NCBI GenBank assembly: GCA_944474755.1
Contig: OX104113.1
Span: 22,386,432-22,450,431, forward strand
Length of the DNA: 64,000 nt
From: Limnoperna fortunei
Lineage: Eukaryota > Mollusca > Bivalvia > Mytilida > Modiolidae
Reading direction: 5' to 3'
Part shown: one piece after another, positions 38,701-47,700 of the stretch
Layout of the letters: every line of letters starts with the position of its first letter
Position numbering within the stretch: position 1 is the stretch's first letter
Position numbers and translations under genes: made by a program
The notes under the pieces: model-generated
Seen by the model: the letters and a program-made list of their open reading frames with translations, nothing else
Databases searched by the model: none
Told to the model about the DNA's origin: nothing

Positions 38701-41700
38701 AAAGACAATGACATGAAAAAGATCCATTTCAAATTTATTTATATTTGTTTTAGCAAATGGTTTTCAAACAATTATTTCCGTTAAATTACTGTATGTTTGA
38801 GTTCTTCTGGAAAAATCCAGGGTAAGCATGTGTCATCCATTGGTGTTCATGATCTATCTGTTTACTTTTTGTATTAATATTGTCTCATTTGAAACCAATA
38901 AACATTGTAAACCAAACTTGATGTGAATGATTCTTTTTCAAACATTTCTGATAGCCCTGTTCTCCATACAAAATGTTCACCATTACAAAGATTGGAAGTT
39001 CGTGAAATGGTCTATTTTTTGAAAATCAAACTCAGATTTTAAATCAAACTGTAGTCTAAGGATACAGGTAGCTTAGCATTACATCACCTTTGGTAATTTA
39101 GTAAGAATAAAAATATTCTTGTTTTTTATACAATGGAAATATTGTGTCACTATGATCTTTAGATTATGTTTTACACTGAATTATTTTTATTTGTTATAGA
39201 AAAAGGCCTGTGCGGATTCTGCCCAAAACAGAACTGTTTATATTGAACTTGTGTTTTGGTTACTATGTGTTATTTATTGGTGTACATTGGTTAGCATTAA
39301 AGATCTTTGGGCTGGATGTGAAGTATCAACATGAGAGGGAAGAGGTGAGATGATTGAATGCGAGACAAGTTGACGTCAAGACAACTCACCAACTATATAA
39401 TATGGAGACAAGTCGCCCCCTGAAATGAAGACAAGTTGCCCACTATCTTGTTTTCAAAATAATTAATAAATATATTTTAAAGAAAATGCACGAAAATGTC
39501 TGTTGAATGCCACTGAATAGTACCCTTTCTCAATGAACCATTGCCTCATACCAATGTAAAACCAAAAAAAATTTGTTGTCCGAGATTGATTTGTTAGCTG
39601 TACATCAATAAAGTACCATCCATGCACTACATAAACACAAAGGCGTTTGAACAACAACCCATATTTTTATTCTCATCAAACGTTTGAAACATCGTTACCA
39701 TTCCAAAGCTTGAAATGTACATTTCAGAGGTAAAACATCCACTTATTCTTTATACTGTAAATTCAGAAATTTTTGCAATGTTTTTAATATAGCGAATAAT
39801 GTGATCATTCTGTGATCACAATAATTAAACCTCGCAATTCTACTTCGTTTATCCATTGACAAAATTACTCAACCTAGCGTGCATACATTAACCATCTCTA
39901 AAGCCCTACCATATCCATTTAATTTGAATACTATTGTACACAACATAATTGAATCATATTTGATGTAAACTGTTTTAGTACCCACGATGAACCTCAATAT
40001 ACACACAAACCATCTCATTATTAAAGACAGGTGACTAGTGTTCTGATCTTCAAAAGAGGTAAATCAATTTAGAAAATGAAACATGTATATTTGGTGTAGA
40101 GCGATTTTTTACAGACAACTATTTAACGACAAACTGACAATTTCTGAGTAATTATTCATTCATTTGTCATTGGATTTTTTGCTACCTCAGCGGATCACAA
40201 AAATATGAACGCATATTTTAAGGGGGCCCCCTAATCGGAATAATAAATGCATGCAATAATTTCCAAATTTACAGTATTTCCATATAAAATAAGTCTTTTT
40301 TAACAGGATTTTATTCATCCCCAAGTAAGTCTTAGTTGTCTTAACATGATACTTTGCCATCCATTGACATTTTGTCCCAATTAGTTTGATTAAAAATACA
40401 CACTGTAAAAAAATCCATATAACATTATAAAACTACAACCAAACACAGTGGGCGACTTATCTTGAATAGTGGGTCGAGTTGTCTTGGGGGGCGACTTGAC
40501 CTGATTCTAAGATTATTATGTGTAAAATTTGACACCTACAAAATATGCATTTTAGTTGGACTGGTATCGAGACCAGTGGTGACAACATGAATTTGCTAAA
40601 TTTTCTTGTGAATTTGTTTAATAAAACATCTGTCAAGATAAAAGGCCCTTTTGGTAGATGTATCCGGCAGTTTTAACAGATAACATTGGAGGTACTGTTA
40701 TCGGTTAAAACTGATGATGTAGGCAACTGCTAATCAGATTACAAGATCAGCCAGAAAGACTGAGGTCCTTCTAGTCAATGTATGAATTATGATATTTCAT
40801 TTTCTGTCCTAGAAATCATGGCACCAGAAGTTGGTAACTCCACTGACCTCTCCTACAGAGAGTTCCAAATATGAAGGATTAATAAATGGCAGCTATATAG
40901 ACAAGTATGGAGCTGATACAGAAACAAACAAAAATGCATATGGAATAACAGATAAACAACTTGTCTATGAGCAGTATAGAAAACAAAAGAAAGAATTAGT
41001 GGTAAGTTGAATGTGCTCATAAAAAGTGTATTGAGATGTTTTGTAAGTCTTTTAAAGCTATTTTAAGAAGTTTTTATATAAAATAAGACAATGAAGACTA
41101 AAAATCTATGCAATTCTTTCAGCTATACTTTGCATTTATAACGAAAAAAATTTTTGCATATTAACATATACTTTTTTATATCATGACAATAGTTTAAGGT
41201 TTTCTGTGTAGTTGATTTAATAATTAAAATAGATTAGATAATTTTCCTGAGTATACTCTATTTGAGAATACCTGCAGTAGTACCAATAATTGGTGTAATA
41301 GCTGTAGACTGAACTACAAATAAATTCCAACTTTTACAGTATTTTAACCATATCATAAACTGAATATCCTGACAGAGTTTTAACTTTATTTTGCTACTGT
41401 AACTAGTGGCTTAGCTACAGTTTTGACCCCCAAAAATATTAATATGCATTTTTTGGTCAACAATTCATCATATTCATCTTCTTTAGGTTATTGAAGCTTT
41501 AGACATTGCGAAACTAACAGAAAACGATCTTTATAGAAGAAATTTCAGAAATGTAAACTAAGACTGAGCTACAAAGAGGTTTCTACTTCTGGTAATAGAA
41601 TATTATTTAATCTCTGGTTTTAAAAATATTATGCCCTATTAAACAGCAAAAAAATATTTTTTTTCCTTTTTTTTTCATTGAGAAAAGAAACAAAAAATGT

Positions 41701-44700
41701 TTAACAGTTTATAGGGGATAATATGGTAAAACCCCACGATTTTGTTTATTCCATGACCAGAAATAGAAACCTCTTTGTTGCTCAGTAGATATCATAAATT
41801 GTCACAGGAACTACACTTTCTTAGCTATTAGAGGATGAACTGTAATGATCAACTACCTTACTATGCATACATCTTGTTTTAATAATAGAAATTATAAATT
41901 ATTGTTCATTTTATGCTAGCTTTGTTTGTTTATAAAGTATTCTTGTAACTTTTTATAGAGATGCCTGCAGATGAAGAATTCTGTCACAGAAAGAGGTCAG
42001 AAACAGTTTTTTCATTTGTTGTTTTATATATTGTGGGCAGGTCATTGGAATATCTGATAACAGCTACAACACATTGTTTTTTTAGTCAGTTATCTGACTT
42101 AATATATTTGCCACATTATATATTCGGTAAGTGAATTATCTAACTTGTTACTTTTTTGGCAATGTAATTATCAGACTTCTGACAAACATGTTCCACTGTA
42201 ACAAATTGTTTTGGCTAAATCTTATAACGGACTCAACACTTGTAACACAATTTTTTGGTAAGTCAATACTTATTATATTTTTGTTTTGATAAGTCAATGC
42301 ATAGTACACATACAATAGATTGTTTTTATAAGTCAATACACTTAAAATCATTGTTATAGGTCAATACACTTATTGACATATTGTTGTGATAAGTTAAATA
42401 TCTGATGTACCACAGTTAAGACATTGTTTTGGTAAGCTGAATATCTGACGTGGCACAGTTAAAACATGTTGTGGTTAATTTAATATCTGATGTAGTACAG
42501 TTAAACATATTGTTGTGGTAAGTTAAATATCTGATGTACCACAGTTAAGACATTGTTTCGGTAAGCTGAATATCTGACATGGCACAGTTAAAACATGTTG
42601 TTGTGGTTAATTAAATATCTGATGTAGTACAGTTAAACATTGTTTTGGTAAGCTAAATATCTGATGTAGCATAGTCAAAATATATTGTTGTGGTAAGTTA
42701 AATATATGATGTAGCACAGTTAAAAAATTGTGGTTAAATATCTGATGTAGCACAGTTAAAAAATTGTGGTTAAATATCTGATGTAGCACAGTTAAAACAT
42801 ATTGTTTTGGTAGGCTAAATATCTGATGTAGCACAGTTAAAACATATTGATGTGGTAAGTTAATATCTGATGTAGCACAGTTAAAACATATTGTTGTCAT
42901 AAGTTAAATATATGATGTAATACAGAACTTTCAACACATTGTCATGCTAAGATAAATATCTAATGTATAATTAATACACATTGTTTTGGCATATCAAATG
43001 TCAGATTTCTTACACTTACAAGCATACACTGTGTTCTATTTAACAAGGTGGACAGAAACTAACATTTAAATACAGCTCTTAGTGATAATTTTACATTGCA
43101 AAAATTATGTCAGCTGTTCCTTAACCAAATAAATTTTTGGTAAAGAGACCAGATATTTTGTTCAGTTGATATTATCAAGCAAGTATGCTAATTGTTAATC
43201 AAATGATGACATTGTTCAATTTATCTTTGTATATATGCGTCAAAAAAATTTGATAAAGCTATAGTTTATGTCATTAAAATGTCCTTTATCTTTTAAGGAG
43301 ATGAAAGTCCAAGAAAACAGAGTAAAAGTCGAAGTTTGAAAGGTGAGATAAAAAATTTCAGCAAAATAAAATCTATCATTTTCAAATTTTTTGTCACTTT
43401 GGCATCTGATTTTTTTTTCTCTCAAAAGCATTGTGTTTTATTTTGGTGTGTTTAATTTTAATAGTAAATATATAGAACATTTCAGATAAACTGTTTTCAA
43501 AATTTTTTTTTTATATTTCATCCATACTTGCATGTTACCTGGTTGTTTTTGTTATTCTAAAAGTAGGCTGAATTTACTGCCGTTATAATCAAAAGTTAGT
43601 TTAGTGATTTGTCAGATTAACGGCAGAATTCAGTCCTATTGCTCCTAATGTAGCAAATAAAAAATTCTAACTTTGGTCTATTTATACAAAATTCAAACAT
43701 AATATTCATCTTCTTTACGTTATTGAAGCTTTAGACATTGCGAAACTAACCGAAAAAGATCTTTATTGAAGAAATTTCTTTTTTTGTCTTTGAAGATGCA
43801 TGTAGAAAGTGTTATGTTGATCATTTTTGTCTCGCCTGCGACGAAAGTCGCTGGAGGCGAGACATATGTATGGGAATCCGGCGGCGGCGGCGGCGGCGTA
43901 AACACTTGACATCTTGCTTCATATCTTTGTAAGCCCAAGCCCTAGGTCCATCAAATTTGGTCCAGAGGTAGCTTATGATGAGTACTTGACAGTCAGTCAC
44001 CTGTCACCTGACCTTGACCTCAATTTCACGGTCCAGTGACTACGTTAAAGTTTTTGGGTTACGACAGTTCCTCTGTAACTACGCATGGTAGGATGACAAT
44101 ATTTGGTGTATAGGTTGCTGATGACTAGTACATGACTGTCTGGTAGGTGTCACCTGACCTTGACCTCAATTTCACGGTCCAGCGACTACGTTAAAGTTTT
44201 TGGGTTACGACAGTTCCTCTGTAACTACGCATGGTAGGATGACAATATTTGGTGTATAGGTTGCTGATGACTAGTACATGACTGTCTGGTAGGTGTCACC
44301 TGACCTTGACCTCAATTTCACGGTCCAGCGACTACGTTAAAGTTTTTGGGTTACGACAGTTCCTCGGTAACTACGCATGGTAGGATGACAATATTTGGTG
44401 TATAGGTTGCTGATGTCTAGTTCATGACTGTCTGGTAGGTGTCACCTGACCTTGACCTCAATTTCACGGTCCAGCGACTACGTTAAAGTTTTTGGGTTAC
44501 GACAGTTCCTCTGTAACTACGCATGGTAGGATGACAATATTTGTTGTATAGGTTGCTGATGACTAGTACATGACTGTCTGGTAGGTGTCACCTGACCTTG
44601 ACCTCAATCTCACGGTCCAGCGACTTCGTTAAAGTTTTTGGGTTACGACAGTTCCTCTGTAACTATGCATGGTAGGATGACAATATTAGGTGTGTAGGTT

Positions 44701-47700
44701 GCTGATGACTAGTACATGACTGTCTGGTAGGTGTCACCTGACTTTGACCTCAATTTCACGGTCCAGCGACTACGTTAAAGTTTTGGGGTTACGACAGTTC
44801 CTCTGTAACTACGCATGGTAGGATGACAATATTTGGTGTATAGGTTGCTGATTAATAGTACATGACTGTCTGGTAGGTTCCACCTGACCTTGACCTCAAT
44901 TTCACGGTCCAGTGACTACGTTAAAGTTTTTGGGTTACGGCTGTTCCCCTGTAACTATGCAGGGTATGGTGACAATATTTTGTATACAGGCCGCTGCTGA
45001 TATTTAATGCTATTTACGTAATGCTTATGACGAAATTTATTTTCGTTACTGATGCGGAATGCAGGCGAGACGTTTTTCTGTGTCCACACTTGTTTGTATA
45101 TGGATAATGTGACCTAATTTTACTATAAGCATGCTAATTTGCATACTATAACAACCATTCTGTATTAAGAATCCAGTAATTTACATATGTATTACCCAGG
45201 ATGCAACATGCCATTCAGTTTCGGGTTTCTCAATGTTTTTCATGTAGTAAACGTTATTAAAAAGAGACACGAATGTCAGTTAATACATAACGCATAGCAG
45301 GTTATTAAAAACGGCAATAACTATCATCACATATCAATATCAAGATATTAAGATTGACCATGTCTGATTGTATATGCAACTTCTTTTGGACATCAAAGTG
45401 CCGGGAGTGATTCACTTCCGCTCTGCTACATTACTAGTAATGGGACAAAATTCGTACCATCGCCAAAAAAAAAGAAAAATGGAGGGTACGATTATTCGTT
45501 CTATCCTTAAAGCAGTATGTTTCTTCAGTATATCAATATAAGTTTTGGTCAACAGTAGATTTTTGTACATTCGTGTGTTGTGGTATTTACCTGTAGACAT
45601 GAAATCATTGGTTTTCTTTTCTTTTTTTGTTGTCTGAAATAGGTAGTAAATAATAAATTGTGTCCAGTCTTTTAACGCTGTATTTCAATACACAATTTTA
45701 TCTTGTTTCTTCATTTATACAGTAGCAAGTAAAAAGAAAAGAAATATTACAATGTGCAGTTAATATAACATAATTGGGGTTATTTTTGCGTCTGGATATT
45801 TTGACATTTTTCTCTCGAAAGCCATGCGTTATTTTGGTGTGTTTAATTTTGGTGTTTCATCTAACTGAAGTGTTAAATTTTGGCACCTTCGAGAGTTGCT
45901 CTCTTTAAATTATTATATTTAAGGTGTTTAATATATTATATATTTGAATATAATATGCAGGGACAGCATCTATCCACTTAGATATCCAGTCATGACATCT
46001 AAAATGTGTTAATTTAATTGTATTAGATAAGACAGCAGAAAAATTGCTGCCTCTATTCATTATTGATGAAACAAAGATCCATGACACAAGTGTATAGTAA
46101 CACACTTTTCTGTTTAGATAGGGGCCTCAGTGGCCGAGTGGTTTAGGTAGTTCGTTTACTATTGATCATTTGGTCTGTCAACGCTGAGATTGCAGGTTCG
46201 AGTCTCACTGCGAGCAGGGCATGCTCGACTCCAATTTAAATTGACACGGAATGCAAGTTTTCCTACCAAAGGTCAGGGTTTTCTCTGGGTTCCTTCACAC
46301 ACAAAAAAAAATGGACGCCATGATATTGCTGAAAGTGGCATTGAACATCATTCAAACAAACTAGATGACTAGAACCTCACTTCTTCAATAATGATCGTTT
46401 CTCTTTACATTACAGTCAGAGCTAAAAGTTTGAACAGAAAGCTTCCAATTGAGGATCTGATAGAGCTTGATCATGTCTTCTTTAACTACCAAAGAGAATC
46501 ACCTTTGCTTAAGGTAACAGATAATTAATATCTCATATGTAAAGGTACAAATTTTTCAATCTCTGATTCAGTTTGTGACCTAAACTCTAAAACATACATA
46601 GAACTTTCCAATTTCATATAGTAACATAATTACAGGTTTTATTTTTTGCATTTCCACAAGATTATGTGTTAAATTAGGTAATGTATGTGCAAATGATGTT
46701 CCACCTCAAACAAAAATTGTGTGTGAGGATTTTGTTTTTTATTATGTGTAGATAGTTACTATTGTGCAATTAATGATTCAGTTACATTTGCAAACAACAA
46801 TGTTTGTCTTCCCCCCCCCCCCCACTCATGCCTAATTACTAGTGTATTTTTTATGTAAGTTTTGCCCTCAATTTTATCACTCCTATTTATACTTGGCACA
46901 CAATAACTTGGAGTCACATCAACAGATTTTGCACAGCTATAGAGTACTGTAAAAAAATGAAGATCAAGCTCAATTTTCAGCACAATCCAATTTTTAGTTT
47001 TCTACTTAGGCCAATTCAAATTTTTTGGTCAATGGTTGGCAGTTTTCAAATGATAAATTAAAAACTTGTTACCAGATTTTGTTAAAACATTGCACAGCTG
47101 TTAAGTATTTCATTTTGAAGATAAAGCTCAATATTCAGCACCATCCCATGTGTACCGGTAGTTTTTTTAGTAAGGCCAATTTTAAACAAGGTTGAAAATT
47201 GTCAGTTTTCAAAAGATTACTTAAAAACAGTTTTTTGTCATACTTTTTTTAATTTTCAGAAAAATTCCATTTGTAGTTTTTGAGTTAAGGCCAAATTTAA
47301 ATGATGTTTAAAGGTCCAAGGTCAAGGTAAAAATTGTCTTCTGAGATGGACAGTTATCATGCTTTGTAATTCAGTAAGATGTGTTGATGGATATTAAAAA
47401 CAATGCAGTGTGGCAGGGTATCATTAAATGTCCCATTAGATGTCATATTTTTATGAAATACAACAACTGACTATTGATAAAGATTTTAAGTTTTATACAG
47501 TCTGAATAGAATATGTCTTATTATTAGAAATCAGGAAAATGTTTTAGTCTTTGTGGAATACTCAGTAGACATGGTAGAAGATTTAAATTTGAGCTGGGAC
47601 CCTATAGTGTGCAGGTAAGTTGAATACATATTAGTTAAGCAATTGTTTGTTTGTTTGTTTGAATGGTGTTTGACGCAACTTTCAGCAATTTTTCATCTAT

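Noticed and set aside
42607..42900. 97-codon minus-strand ORF with repeated V-L-H-Q-I-F
   Set aside because: Reads through a degenerate tandem repeat; repetition comes from DNA, not from a protein family.
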